Source of the DNA: Peptoniphilus vaginalis
GTDB lineage: Bacteria; Bacillota; Clostridia; Tissierellales; Peptoniphilaceae
DNA: 64,000 nt
Direction: 5' to 3'
Assembly (NCBI RefSeq): GCF_900176605.1
Contig: NZ_FXLP01000005.1
Span: 248,001-312,000 of the forward strand
Below the pieces are notes generated by a model that had not been told where the DNA came from, searched no databases, and saw nothing but the letters and a program-made list of their open reading frames with translations. Positions within the stretch are counted from its first letter, which is position 1, and each line of letters starts with the position of its first letter. Both the position numbers and the translations under genes were made by a program. Below, piece by piece: positions 39,202 to 46,996 of the stretch.

Positions 39202-39483
39202 ATGATAATAGGAATTTGTACTTGCGAAATTTTTATTTTTAATGCAAACTCTCTTAAGTCCAAGAGGTCTGTAGTTAAAAGTATTATTGAAAAATCAAAA
39301 AACAGATTTAATATATCAATTGCTGAAGTGGGAGACAATGATAAATGGCAAAAATCTATTATTGCCTTCTCAACTATCTCTAATGAGCAGAAGGTTGTTG
39401 AAGAAACTATGGATAAAGTAATAAACTTTTTTGACTCCTATAGTGAAATCGAAATTATAAGTATTAAAAGGGAATTATTATAA
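39202..39483 (+). CDS. ylxP: DUF503/YlxP family protein
   Basis: Small conserved protein of 93 residues of unknown role. The opening MIIGICTCEIFIFNANSLKSKRSVVKS is the family hallmark, and the product keeps the ending typical of the family. The start is certain from homology, yet there is no ribosome site upstream and a TATAAT box lies seven bases before the ATG. The transcript may therefore be leaderless. It is not in the usual nusA-infB-rbfA context. Confidence 0.85.
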   Translation: MIIGICTCEIFIFNANSLKSKRSVVKSIIEKSKNRFNISIAEVGDNDKWQKSIIAFSTISNEQKVVEETMDKVINFFDSYSEIEIISIKRELL

Positions 39484-39500
39484 AATTAAGGGGAATAAAG

Positions 39501-40142
39501 ATGAAGGGAATTTTAAGCCACGAAGAGGCCGACAAGTGCCTTGACGTCTTAGAAGAGACTTATCCAGATGCAAAGTGTGAACTTGAACACAGGAACCCCT
39601 TTGAGCTTTTAGTGGCAACTATCCTATCAGCTCAATGCACTGATGTGAGAGTTAATAAGGTGACTGGAGAGATGTTTAAAAAATACAATAAGCCGGAAGA
39701 CTTTGCCGAGATGGATATAAAGACTTTGGAGGGACTTGTAAAAGAATGTGGTCTTTACAGAAACAAGGCCAAGAACATAAAGGCAACTTCTAATGTAATA
39801 CTGGAAGAATTTAATGGCAAAGTACCTGAAACTATTAAAGAATTAATGAAGCTTCCTGGAGTAGGAAAGAAGACAGCCAACGTTGTAGCATCAACTTGTT
39901 TTGGAGTCCCTGCTATAGCTGTTGATACTCATGTCTTTAGGGTTTCGAATAGAATTGGCTTTGTTAGTGAAAATAATGTAGAAAAGACAGAGAAAGCCTT
40001 AGAAAATAAAATTGATAGAAAGAGGTGGACTAAGGCCCATCACTTATTTATTTTCCATGGAAGAAGATGTTGCACTGCTAGAAGTCCTAAATGTGACTTT
40101 TGCACTATAAAGGATTTTTGTAGATATTATGGGGAGACATGA
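39501..40142 (+). CDS. nth: Endonuclease III
   Basis: DNA glycosylase/AP lyase for oxidised pyrimidines. The helix-hairpin-helix is LPGVGKKTANVV with the catalytic Lys. A catalytic Asp is in VDTHVFRV, and the C-terminal iron-sulfur cluster cysteines are C-x6-C-x2-C-x5-C (CCTARSPKCDFCTIKDFC). The 213 residues are normal. Preceded by AAGGGGAAT. Confidence 0.95.
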   Translation: MKGILSHEEADKCLDVLEETYPDAKCELEHRNPFELLVATILSAQCTDVRVNKVTGEMFKKYNKPEDFAEMDIKTLEGLVKECGLYRNKAKNIKATSNVILEEFNGKVPETIKELMKLPGVGKKTANVVASTCFGVPAIAVDTHVFRVSNRIGFVSENNVEKTEKALENKIDRKRWTKAHHLFIFHGRRCCTARSPKCDFCTIKDFCRYYGET

Positions 40143-40147
40143 CTTAA

Positions 40148-41644
40148 ATGAAGAATTTAAGAAATAAGTTTTTTAATATAAATAATAAAGCGCTAATAGG
40201 TCTAGCAATTTTTTTAATGCTGTTTTTTGTCTCAGTAATTTACTTTACAAGTGAATCACTAAATACAGGAATTTATAGGGGAATAAAAGTTGAAGATGTT
40301 GATGTATCCAACCTATCTAAGGATGAAGCCCTAAAAAAGGTATCGAAAATTACTGAAGAAAAGATTAAGAGTAAAAATATAAATTTCCATTATGGGGATA
40401 GAGATCTTCCCATTGCCTTAAGGGACTTTGGTTACTCATTAAATTTAGAAGATGCAGTAAACCAGGCTTATAATCATGGAAGAAGTAAAGGAATTATTGG
40501 CAATTATTTTGATATTGTTTCTAGTTTAATCTTTAAGAAAAATATTATAGCAGAGTCAAGCTTTGATGAAACAAATAAGGATGCTGTACTGGATAATTTA
40601 GCTAAAGAAGTTCACAAGATTCCTCTTGATGCCCATCCAATTTTTAATGAAGATGGAACCATAAGCATAGCAAAATCAGAGAAGGGTAGATATCTTGACT
40701 TAAACGAAGCAAAGGGACTTTTAAAAACAGACATCTTGCATAAAGAAAAGATTGATCTTCCTGTTTATGATACAGAACCAAAAATACATTCAGATTATTT
40801 TCAAGGAATCGATAAAGTTCTAGGTGACTTTAGCACAGATTATTCCTCTTCCATTAAGAATAGGAAAGAAAATATTAAGCTTGCTTCGGAAAAATTCAAC
40901 AATATGAAGTTAAAACCAGGAGATGAAATTTCCTTTAATGATATTGTGGGTGAAATAAGTGAAGCTAATGGCTTCAAAAATGCAACAGTTATTGTTGGAG
41001 GAGAATATGAAAAGGGAATTGGTGGAGGAATTTGTCAAGTTTCAACAACCTTGTACAATTCACTTATCCTATCTGACTTAGAAATTGTTGAAAGGCACAA
41101 TCACTCTAGACCAATTAACTATGTTGATCTTGGAACAGACGCTGCAGTGGCAAGGGGATATAAGGACTTAAAATTTAAAAACAATACAAGTAATCCTATT
41201 ATTATCTTGGCTCAAGCTGACGGGCAAAAACTTGATTTTAAAGTTTTGGGAAATTCCACTGACAGAGATTACAAAATAAACATAATCCCAGAAAGACTTG
41301 GAGTAGTAAGTCCTGATGTAGAGACAACATATTCTGACTCCCTACCAGAAGGCGAAACTGTGGTAAAGGAAAGTGGGAAAAATGGTTACTCCTACAAGAC
41401 ATACAAGGAAGTTGTAAAAAACGGAGAGGTAGTAGAAAAGAAAGAAATTTCAAAATCTTACTATATTCCAAAGAGTAAGGTCCTAGTAGTTGGTACAGGG
41501 ACTTCTTCTAATGATAGAGATGATGATGAAGATAATAATAGCAAGAGTAGTAAGACTAGCAAGAAGTCTAAGGACAGTAAGGAGTCAAAGAAGTCTAAGG
41601 ATAGTAAGGATTCCAAAAAGTCTAAAGACAAGAAGAAATCTTAA
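40148..41644 (+). CDS. VanW family cell-surface protein with Lys/Ser tail
   Basis: Surface protein with one N-terminal membrane helix (about residues 13-33) and a peptidoglycan-binding-4-type segment (GIKVEDVDVSNLSKDEALKKV). The VanW domain contains PGDEISFNDIVGEI and GGGICQVSTTLYNSLI. A G5-like strand region (TYKEVVKNGEVVEKKEISKS) comes before the tail. The last 45 residues are a repetitive Ser/Lys/Asp tail. VanW is common in wall-associated proteins but its function is unknown; this is not evidence of vancomycin resistance. Confidence 0.88.
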   Translation: MKNLRNKFFNINNKALIGLAIFLMLFFVSVIYFTSESLNTGIYRGIKVEDVDVSNLSKDEALKKVSKITEEKIKSKNINFHYGDRDLPIALRDFGYSLNLEDAVNQAYNHGRSKGIIGNYFDIVSSLIFKKNIIAESSFDETNKDAVLDNLAKEVHKIPLDAHPIFNEDGTISIAKSEKGRYLDLNEAKGLLKTDILHKEKIDLPVYDTEPKIHSDYFQGIDKVLGDFSTDYSSSIKNRKENIKLASEKFNNMKLKPGDEISFNDIVGEISEANGFKNATVIVGGEYEKGIGGGICQVSTTLYNSLILSDLEIVERHNHSRPINYVDLGTDAAVARGYKDLKFKNNTSNPIIILAQADGQKLDFKVLGNSTDRDYKINIIPERLGVVSPDVETTYSDSLPEGETVVKESGKNGYSYKTYKEVVKNGEVVEKKEISKSYYIPKSKVLVVGTGTSSNDRDDDEDNNSKSSKTSKKSKDSKESKKSKDSKDSKKSKDKKKS

Positions 41645-41654
41645 AAAAATTTTT

Positions 41655-41682
41655 AATAAGAGCTTTGGCTCTTATTTTTTTG
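41655..41682 (+). terminator. Terminator after the VanW gene
   Basis: AATAAGAGC pairs with GCTCTTATT across TTTG and is followed by TTTTT. Confidence 0.9.
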
Positions 41683-41794
41683 AAATTTTAAGTTAGTTTA
41701 TAAAATAATTTTTTTATATTAATCAGCGTGAGCGTATTGACAAGTATTTTTCATTTAATAAATATTATGGAAGCATTTGTGATAAAATAAGTTT

Positions 41795-42376
41795 ATGGGA
41801 CTATTTAATATATTTAAAAAGAATAAGTCAATTTATAAAGTTCTTCTAGAAAATAATTTTGATTTAGAAAAGCTCTCTGAGATAAAAGATATAAACCTAT
41901 CTAATGGATCTTATGAACTTAGCATCATAAAGGGAGAGGAAAAAATAAATCACATCAAGACAAGAGAATTGAACAAGGCTCTAGATGATTATTATTTAAG
42001 AGATAATAAGGCAATTGAAGAGTTTGAAGAATTTTTTAAGGATAAAAAGGCTCTTGAAGCAGAGAGAAATTTTTTGACATTCTTACTTCAAAAAATAGAA
42101 TTTGATGAAAGTAAATTAATTGGCCTTTCAATTTTACTTATGAGAGATTCGAGGAATGAAGAGTGCGTGAAGTTTGGTATGCTCATGGCTAAGTATTACA
42201 ATCTCAGAGAAGTGGCAAGGGCTTATGAAATATTTTTGAACTTATTAAAACATCCAGCCTTTATTTATTATGGGATAGATGTTTTAAAGGATATAGATTA
42301 CGGCATAATAGATGATTTGTATGAAAGTATGACGAAGATTGGAAGAGAGATAATAGAGGAGAAGGCATGGAATTAG
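41795..42376 (+). CDS. Uncharacterised protein of 193 residues
   Basis: I do not recognise a family. The product is soluble, mostly charged alpha-helix, with no signal peptide or membrane segment. It starts with MGLFNIFKKNKS, an amphipathic basic opening often seen in peripheral proteins. Its middle and end are helical and TPR-like in feel (VKFGMLMAKYYNLREVARAYEIFLNLL), but no clear repeat can be aligned. A TTGACA lies at 41737. It overlaps the cvfB start by 10 bases, so the two are probably cotranscribed and coupled. Confidence 0.75.
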   Translation: MGLFNIFKKNKSIYKVLLENNFDLEKLSEIKDINLSNGSYELSIIKGEEKINHIKTRELNKALDDYYLRDNKAIEEFEEFFKDKKALEAERNFLTFLLQKIEFDESKLIGLSILLMRDSRNEECVKFGMLMAKYYNLREVARAYEIFLNLLKHPAFIYYGIDVLKDIDYGIIDDLYESMTKIGREIIEEKAWN

Positions 42377-43194
42377 GAAAAATACAAAAATTAACAGTTG
42401 CATCTAAAAAAGATGGAAAAGTAAGTCTTAAAGACCAAGATGGAGAAAGAGTTTATCTTGCAAAAGGAGAAGGAGACGATTTAAAAGTAGGACAAGAAGT
42501 GGAAGCTTTTGTCTATAACATCCACGAAGACTTTGAAGCAACTTTGAAAAGACCCTATGCTCAAGTGGGAGAATTAAAAAAGTTAAAGGTTGTTGACAAG
42601 GCAAAGGTTGGTTATTTCGTAGATAATGGAATTGGCAAGGATATCTTCTTACCCTTTAAAGAATCCTTTGGAAGATTAACAGTTGGCGATGAATACCTGC
42701 TTTATCTTTACCACGACAAGAGCGATAGGCTTGCACTTACAATGAATATAAAGGACAAGCTAAGCACAGAAGGGAACTTTAAGGTCAATGACATTGTAAA
42801 GGGAACTATCTATAGCATTGGTAGACCAGGTGCCTTTGTCGCTATTGATAACAAATACGACGGTATGATTCCTATAGAAGAAATCAAGGGAATCTATAAG
42901 GTTGGAGAAGAAGTAGAGGCAAGAGTTCAAAGAATTCTTCAAACAGGTTTTATAACCTTAACTTTAAGAGAAAAAGCCTACAAGCAAATTGATGCTGATG
43001 CAGACTTAATTTTAGAAATACTTGAAGATAACAATGGAGTTCTAGAATTAGGAGACAAGTCAGATCCAGAAGTAATTAAAGACGTAACAGGTCTAAGTAA
43101 AAAAGCCTACAAAAGAGCAGTAGGCAATCTTTACAAGAATAGGAAGATAAACATTTACGATACAAAAATAGAGTTAAGATATGGTAGAAAATAA
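42367..43194 (+). CDS. cvfB: CvfB-like S1-domain RNA-binding protein
   Basis: RNA-binding regulator with S1 domains; in Staphylococcus CvfB affects virulence gene expression. There are two S1-like segments before a third, clearest one (NDIVKGTIYSIGRPGAFVAIDNKYDGMIPIEEI). A C-terminal winged helix follows (VTGLSKKAYKRAVGNLYKNRKINI). The 275 residues are normal for the family. It overlaps rlmD by 14 bases. Confidence 0.9.
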   Translation: MELGKIQKLTVASKKDGKVSLKDQDGERVYLAKGEGDDLKVGQEVEAFVYNIHEDFEATLKRPYAQVGELKKLKVVDKAKVGYFVDNGIGKDIFLPFKESFGRLTVGDEYLLYLYHDKSDRLALTMNIKDKLSTEGNFKVNDIVKGTIYSIGRPGAFVAIDNKYDGMIPIEEIKGIYKVGEEVEARVQRILQTGFITLTLREKAYKQIDADADLILEILEDNNGVLELGDKSDPEVIKDVTGLSKKAYKRAVGNLYKNRKINIYDTKIELRYGRK

Positions 43195-44461
43195 ATTTAG
43201 GGGAGAAATTATAGACTTTGACTTCAAGGGTCTTGGCATAACCAAGCTCAATAGAAGCCCAGTATTTTTAAATGGGGGCGTCATTGGTGATGAAGTAGAG
43301 TATATAATTACTAAGAAAAAGAAAAACTTCGCCAAAGGAGAAATTTTAAAAATAATAAAAAAATCTAAGGACAGAGTGGAATCCCCCTGTCCTTATTTTA
43401 AAGATTGTGGTGGCTGTGACTTTCTAAATTATTCTGATGATAAGGAATTAAAATGGAAGGAAGCAGATGTAAATAAAAATTTAAATAAACTTGCTGGCCT
43501 TGACCTAGAAGTAGAAGAAGTTATTGACTCTCCAGATAAAACACATTATAGAAACAATATGCAGTTCCAAGTTAAGGATGGAAAGATTGGACTTTTTGCC
43601 AAAAATTCTAAAGAAATTGTTCCTATAAAGACCTGCATTATGCAAAAAGATTCAGCTAATCAAGTTATAAAAATAATGTGGGACTATAAAAAACTAAAGG
43701 ACCTAAAGAGAATAGGAATTAGGACTAATTACAAGGGAGATATTCTCTTAATACTTGTGAGCAAGAAGGGAAGACTAGAGATAAAAGATATCTTGTCCAA
43801 CCTCATAGATGCAGGAGTAAAGTCAATTTACTTAAATTATAACAAGGAAGATAAGACTCACTACTCACGAGAGTTTGAAAAAATTTATGGGGACGACACA
43901 ATAGAGGAAAGACTACTTGGCATAAATTATAAAATTTCTCCAGAGTCCTTCTTTCAAATCAATGGACCTGCAACGGAAAAATTATACAAGAAGGCAATAG
44001 ACTATCTTGAACCTAAAGAGGATGATAAGATTTACGACCTCTACTGTGGAGTTGGATCCATATCCCTTTCAGTGGCAAAGTCTGGTCCTGAAGTCATAGG
44101 AATAGAAATTGTTGAAAGTGCAGTAGATGATGCAAGAGAAAATGCAGAGAAAAATAATATTAAGGCAAGATTTGTGCATGGACCAGCAGAAGAAACTATA
44201 GATAAACTTTGGGAAGAAGAAAAAATTGCACCAAATAAAATTATAGTAGATCCACCAAGAAAAGGACTAGATGAAAAACTAGTAAACTTTTTAAAAGAAA
44301 ATCCCGTTGAAAGACTAGTCTATATCTCCTGCAACCCAGCAACCCAAGCAAGAGATTTAAAGTCTTTAAAAGAAGTGTATAGTGTAGAAAAAATTTCACT
44401 AGTAAATCTCTTTCCAAATACTGCACATGTTGAGAGTGTAGTATTGATGTCAAGAAAATAA
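43181..44461 (+). CDS. rlmD: 23S rRNA uracil-5-methyltransferase, RlmD/RumA family
   Basis: SAM-dependent m5U methyltransferase with an N-terminal TRAM domain. The iron-sulfur site is CPYFKDCGGCDFLNY, the SAM motif is YDLYCGVGSISL, the IVDPPRKGLD motif follows, and the catalytic Cys is in LVYISCNPATQARDL. The C-terminus NTAHVESVVLMSRK is the normal family ending, so the gene is intact. Phage DNA begins just downstream; the 3' end of this gene is a known insertion site for mobile elements in Firmicutes. RlmD cannot be told from RlmCD by sequence alone here. Confidence 0.92.
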   Translation: MVENKFRGEIIDFDFKGLGITKLNRSPVFLNGGVIGDEVEYIITKKKKNFAKGEILKIIKKSKDRVESPCPYFKDCGGCDFLNYSDDKELKWKEADVNKNLNKLAGLDLEVEEVIDSPDKTHYRNNMQFQVKDGKIGLFAKNSKEIVPIKTCIMQKDSANQVIKIMWDYKKLKDLKRIGIRTNYKGDILLILVSKKGRLEIKDILSNLIDAGVKSIYLNYNKEDKTHYSREFEKIYGDDTIEERLLGINYKISPESFFQINGPATEKLYKKAIDYLEPKEDDKIYDLYCGVGSISLSVAKSGPEVIGIEIVESAVDDARENAEKNNIKARFVHGPAEETIDKLWEEEKIAPNKIIVDPPRKGLDEKLVNFLKENPVERLVYISCNPATQARDLKSLKEVYSVEKISLVNLFPNTAHVESVVLMSRK

Positions 44462-44462
44462 T

Positions 44463-44533
<71 letters not shown>

Positions 44534-44539
44534 TATTTG

Positions 44540-44578
<39 letters not shown>

Positions 44579-44590
44579 AGGGGTGTGTAG

Positions 44591-44632
44591 ACAGGATAGA
44601 TATTTATAGGGAGAGTGAACAGAATAGATATA
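44591..44632. repeat. Short direct repeat near the left end of the phage
   Basis: ACAGGATAGATAT (from about 44591) recurs as ACAGAATAGATAT (from about 44620) with one mismatch. The location between the rlmD terminator and the phage lysogeny genes is where recombinase arm sites could lie, but nothing else supports that. Confidence 0.4.
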
Positions 44633-44642
44633 TAAAATATAT

Positions 44643-44679
44643 TAAAAAAAGAGCTAGCCAAAAATAAATAGGCTAGTTC
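44643..44679 (-). terminator. Terminator of the leftward lysogeny operon
   Basis: On the minus strand GAACTAGCC pairs with GGCTAGCTC (one G-U pair) across 11 bases and is followed by TTTTTTT, right after the end of the ImmA-like gene. Confidence 0.9.
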
Positions 44680-44685
44680 TTTTAG

Positions 44686-45981
44686 TTAGAAAGGAATCTG
44701 ATCATCACTTGGAAAATCAAATCCTGAATTAGAATCATCAGTAAAATCTTTATTGTATTCACTGTGGTCGCATAAGATTCCATCTATAAAAAATCTTGTT
44801 TTAGCCCCACAAGTTTCGCAGTATCTGGCATTACTTGGGTTATGATGTATTTCACCAATATCATCAAAGCCATTAAAATTCTGAGTATGAATTCCTTCAC
44901 AATCATTATATAAGTTCGTTCCACATATTTTGCAAAATAATGCATCATCACTAAATTCTTCGTTTCCACATTTAGGACAAATTTTTACTTTCATTGTTGA
45001 TTCATCAAATTCTACACCATCTTCATAAAGCATATCTCTTTCACCTCTTTTTTCTGTAATCTCTTTAATATAATCTTTCATTGTAGTGGGACTTCCACAT
45101 GTTGAGCAGTAATAATCAGTTAATTTAACATCATGATCCTTGTTATCAGAACAAGAGTTATATATAGGAACCCCACATATAGGACAAAATTTTGCATGAC
45201 GATTAAAGTTGTTATGACCACATATAATACAAGTACTATACTTAATAGAATTGTTACTATCAGATAAACGCTTATATTTAAATCCAAAAGCTAAAGATTT
45301 AGAACCACAATTAGCACAATAGTCTGTTCCTTTTTCGTGTTCAACACCACATTCAGGGCAATATATACTGAGAGGATTAAATGTGTTTTTAAAGAAAGAA
45401 AGCATAGAATTAGAAAAATCTCTTAAGTCTCTTGAAATATATTGTAATCTAACCTCAGCAGCTGGGACAGTTATGCTAAATAAATCAGATAGTGTGCTAG
45501 GATTTTTCTTTTTTTCAAACATAACAACTTGTTCAGCAAGAGGTGCAGGTGATAATAGATTCCTAGCAAAATTATTTGCTTCTTTTTCAAGTTCTTCGTA
45601 TTTGTGTTTACCAACACCTTTTCTGGATAGAACATCAACACCATACATTTGGTGATGACCAATAAAAATATGTCCTAGTTCATGAGCTATGGTAAATCTA
45701 ATCCAGTTATCAGTTTTATCTACGTCATTATAATAAATAATATACTTATTTGTATCGTGCCTATAACTACAGGCACCTAAATCGCTATCGAAAAAATCAA
45801 TCACATCTTGTAAAGAACAGTTAGCATAATTCATATATTCAGAGTAAGTTTTTACACTGATTTCATTGCTAAAGCAATCAATAATTTTATCTAAATCAAT
45901 AGGAATTTCAGAGATTTCGGCATCTTCCAACAATTCATATGATTTCTCTAGGGAAATCTTATAATCTGGAGCATACCTCAC
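44686..45981 (-). CDS. ImmA/IrrE metallopeptidase with duplicated zinc-ribbon tail
   Basis: The N-terminal 190 residues are an ImmA/IrrE-type zinc peptidase with HELGH at residues 100-104 and a downstream Glu (EEANNF region). Such proteins cleave the partner repressor after DNA damage. Unusually, the C-terminal half carries eight CxxC pairs (about residues 208, 222, 251, 266, 292, 335, 350 and 388). Residues 251-300 and 335-395 look like two copies of one unit: CxxCG, FCxICG, YNxC, then YCxTCG. Plain ImmA proteins lack this. The GTG start lies two bases after the repressor stop, with GGAG upstream, so the pair is coupled. Confidence 0.88.
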   Translation of the reverse strand: MRYAPDYKISLEKSYELLEDAEISEIPIDLDKIIDCFSNEISVKTYSEYMNYANCSLQDVIDFFDSDLGACSYRHDTNKYIIYYNDVDKTDNWIRFTIAHELGHIFIGHHQMYGVDVLSRKGVGKHKYEELEKEANNFARNLLSPAPLAEQVVMFEKKKNPSTLSDLFSITVPAAEVRLQYISRDLRDFSNSMLSFFKNTFNPLSIYCPECGVEHEKGTDYCANCGSKSLAFGFKYKRLSDSNNSIKYSTCIICGHNNFNRHAKFCPICGVPIYNSCSDNKDHDVKLTDYYCSTCGSPTTMKDYIKEITEKRGERDMLYEDGVEFDESTMKVKICPKCGNEEFSDDALFCKICGTNLYNDCEGIHTQNFNGFDDIGEIHHNPSNARYCETCGAKTRFFIDGILCDHSEYNKDFTDDSNSGFDFPSDDQIPF

Positions 45982-45983
45982 TA

Positions 45984-46328
45984 TTACATATCTCCATTTG
46001 CATCGCCGAATTCTTCTTCAAAATGCTTCTTTAATACCTTTAACATCTCTTCTTTTTTTCCTTGATCCATGTTTCTTGCTGCTCTTTGAATAATACGAAT
46101 TTCTGGTTCATCATCTATTTGCTTATTTAAGGCAAGCAGATAGTTATAGTCGACTTGTAGAACTTCAGATATAGCCTTAAGAGTGTTATTATCTGGAGTT
46201 ATTTTATCGTCGTTTTCAATTCTTGAAACTGTAGAATTACTAATTTTTACTTTTTTTGCCAATTCACGCTGAGATATTCCTAGTTCTTCACGTCTATTGG
46301 ATATAACCTTTCCCAAAGTATCTTTCAT
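45984..46328 (-). CDS. Phage HTH (Cro/CI-type) repressor
   Basis: A 114-residue XRE-family protein. Its HTH covers about residues 8-64, with GISQRELAKKVKISNSTVSRIEN as the helix-turn-helix core. The rest is a short helical tail with many charged residues. The ATG at 46328 has GGAGGAAG seven bases upstream. The frame stays open to 46382, but that extension would run through the -10 box of its own promoter and is not used. As partner of the ImmA-like gene it is the likely lysogeny repressor, acting at the inverted repeat next to it. Confidence 0.92.
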   Translation of the reverse strand: MKDTLGKVISNRREELGISQRELAKKVKISNSTVSRIENDDKITPDNNTLKAISEVLQVDYNYLLALNKQIDDEPEIRIIQRAARNMDQGKKEEMLKVLKKHFEEEFGDANGDM

Positions 46329-46348
46329 AAAACTTCCTCCTTGTAATA

Positions 46349-46396
46349 AAATTATACCACAAGTGTTGCACGCAATCAACACTTGTGGTATAATTT
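46349..46396. promoter_or_regulatory. Perfect 20-bp inverted repeat holding two overlapping divergent promoters
   Basis: The arms at 46349-46368 and 46377-46396 are exact inverse copies (AAATTATACCACAAGTGTTG) around an 8-bp centre. Each arm contains a TATAAT: minus-strand -10 at 46351-46356 with TTGATT at 46374-46379, and plus-strand -10 at 46389-46394 with TTGCAC at 46366-46371. Both have 17-bp spacing. The two -35 boxes are two bases apart. The better -35 belongs to the repressor side. Confidence 0.85.
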
Positions 46397-46407
46397 ATGT
46401 TGAATAG

Positions 46408-46478
46408 ATGGAACGAGATAACTTCTATATTTTTTTAAGTTGAGCGTTCCATTAAATCAACAACAAGAAAGAAGTTAT
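46408..46478 (+). promoter_or_regulatory. Interleaved inverted repeats in the early leader (possible pseudoknot)
   Basis: ATGGAACG (46408-46415) is complementary to CGTTCCAT (46445-46452), and ATAACTTCT (46418-46426) to AGAAGTTAT (46470-46478). The order 1-2-1'-2' is that of an H-type pseudoknot. It would lie in the first 80 bases of the rightward phage transcript, before the 74-residue gene. Confidence 0.5.
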
Positions 46479-46510
46479 TTTATCACAAGCTAAAATATAA
46501 AGAAAGGAAG

Positions 46511-46735
46511 ATGCCTATTAAAGAAATTCAAGAAGTAAAAGATGCAAATAATAAACTTATTTGTAAAATTGAAGCAGAAACTGGGATATTACAAAATATC
46601 TATAAAAAACAAGAAATTAAAGTTAGACTTGAAGTCGGACAAAGTATTGAACTAGCTAGAGGTGGATGTATCACCTTAGTTAAAAGAATAGATAAAACAG
46701 AGTACGACATAAAGAGTTACAAAAAATCAGCATAA
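46511..46735 (+). CDS. Small phage protein of 74 residues
   Basis: The first rightward gene after the divergent promoter, with AGAAAGGAAG before the ATG. The product alternates short strands and charged segments (KLICKIEAETGILQNIYKKQEIKVRLEVGQSIEL). It has no membrane segment, no clear HTH and no motif that I recognise. Position would suit a Cro-like or early regulatory protein, but the sequence does not show it. A terminator follows. Confidence 0.7.
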   Translation: MPIKEIQEVKDANNKLICKIEAETGILQNIYKKQEIKVRLEVGQSIELARGGCITLVKRIDKTEYDIKSYKKSA

Positions 46736-46756
46736 ATTTTTAAGAGCTGCAAGACG

Positions 46757-46793
46757 GCCTAATTTATCTTAACGGATGAATTAGGCTTTTTTT
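46757..46793 (+). terminator. Terminator after the first early gene
   Basis: A 12-bp stem with one G-U pair (46757-46768 with 46775-46786) followed by TTTTTTT. It separates the 74-residue gene from the rest of the early genes, so passage would need antitermination or another promoter. Confidence 0.9.
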
Positions 46794-46819
46794 ATTACAA
46801 ATTATATCAAGCCTGATTA

Positions 46820-46996
46820 GCTATAAGGGCGTGAGATACACATATAAACTAATTTCAATCAATTTTGAAAGAAGTATATGGAGTACCTCTAGTTTCTTAT
46901 AGCCTTTTTTAGGTGAAAGACAACTATGCTCCATAAACTGTAGGTAAAATTTGTATTTCTCGCTCCTTGCTATCGGGCAAGAAAGCGAGGAATATT
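46820..46996 (+). promoter_or_regulatory. Long structured leader of the sigma-like gene
   Basis: About 180 non-coding bases hold a long-range inverted repeat (GCTATAAG near 46820 with CTTATAGC near 46900, then TTTTTT). Just before the gene is a strong local hairpin: CTCGCT (46959-46964) with AGCGAG (46984-46989) and TTGC (46967-46970) with GCAA (46977-46980). The last hairpin covers part of the AGCGAGG ribosome site of the next gene. Confidence 0.5.

Noticed and set aside
40148-41644. Vancomycin resistance gene from the VanW match
   Set aside because: VanW domains are widespread in wall proteins; no van ligase, dehydrogenase or dipeptidase gene is near.
46329-46382. N-terminal extension of the phage repressor
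   Set aside because: It would read through the -10 box of its own promoter and lacks a ribosome site; the ATG at 46328 has GGAGGAAG.
46967-46996. Upstream TTG start of the sigma-like gene
   Set aside because: It sits in a hairpin stem without a ribosome site; the TTG at 46997 follows GCGAGG and matches the family start.
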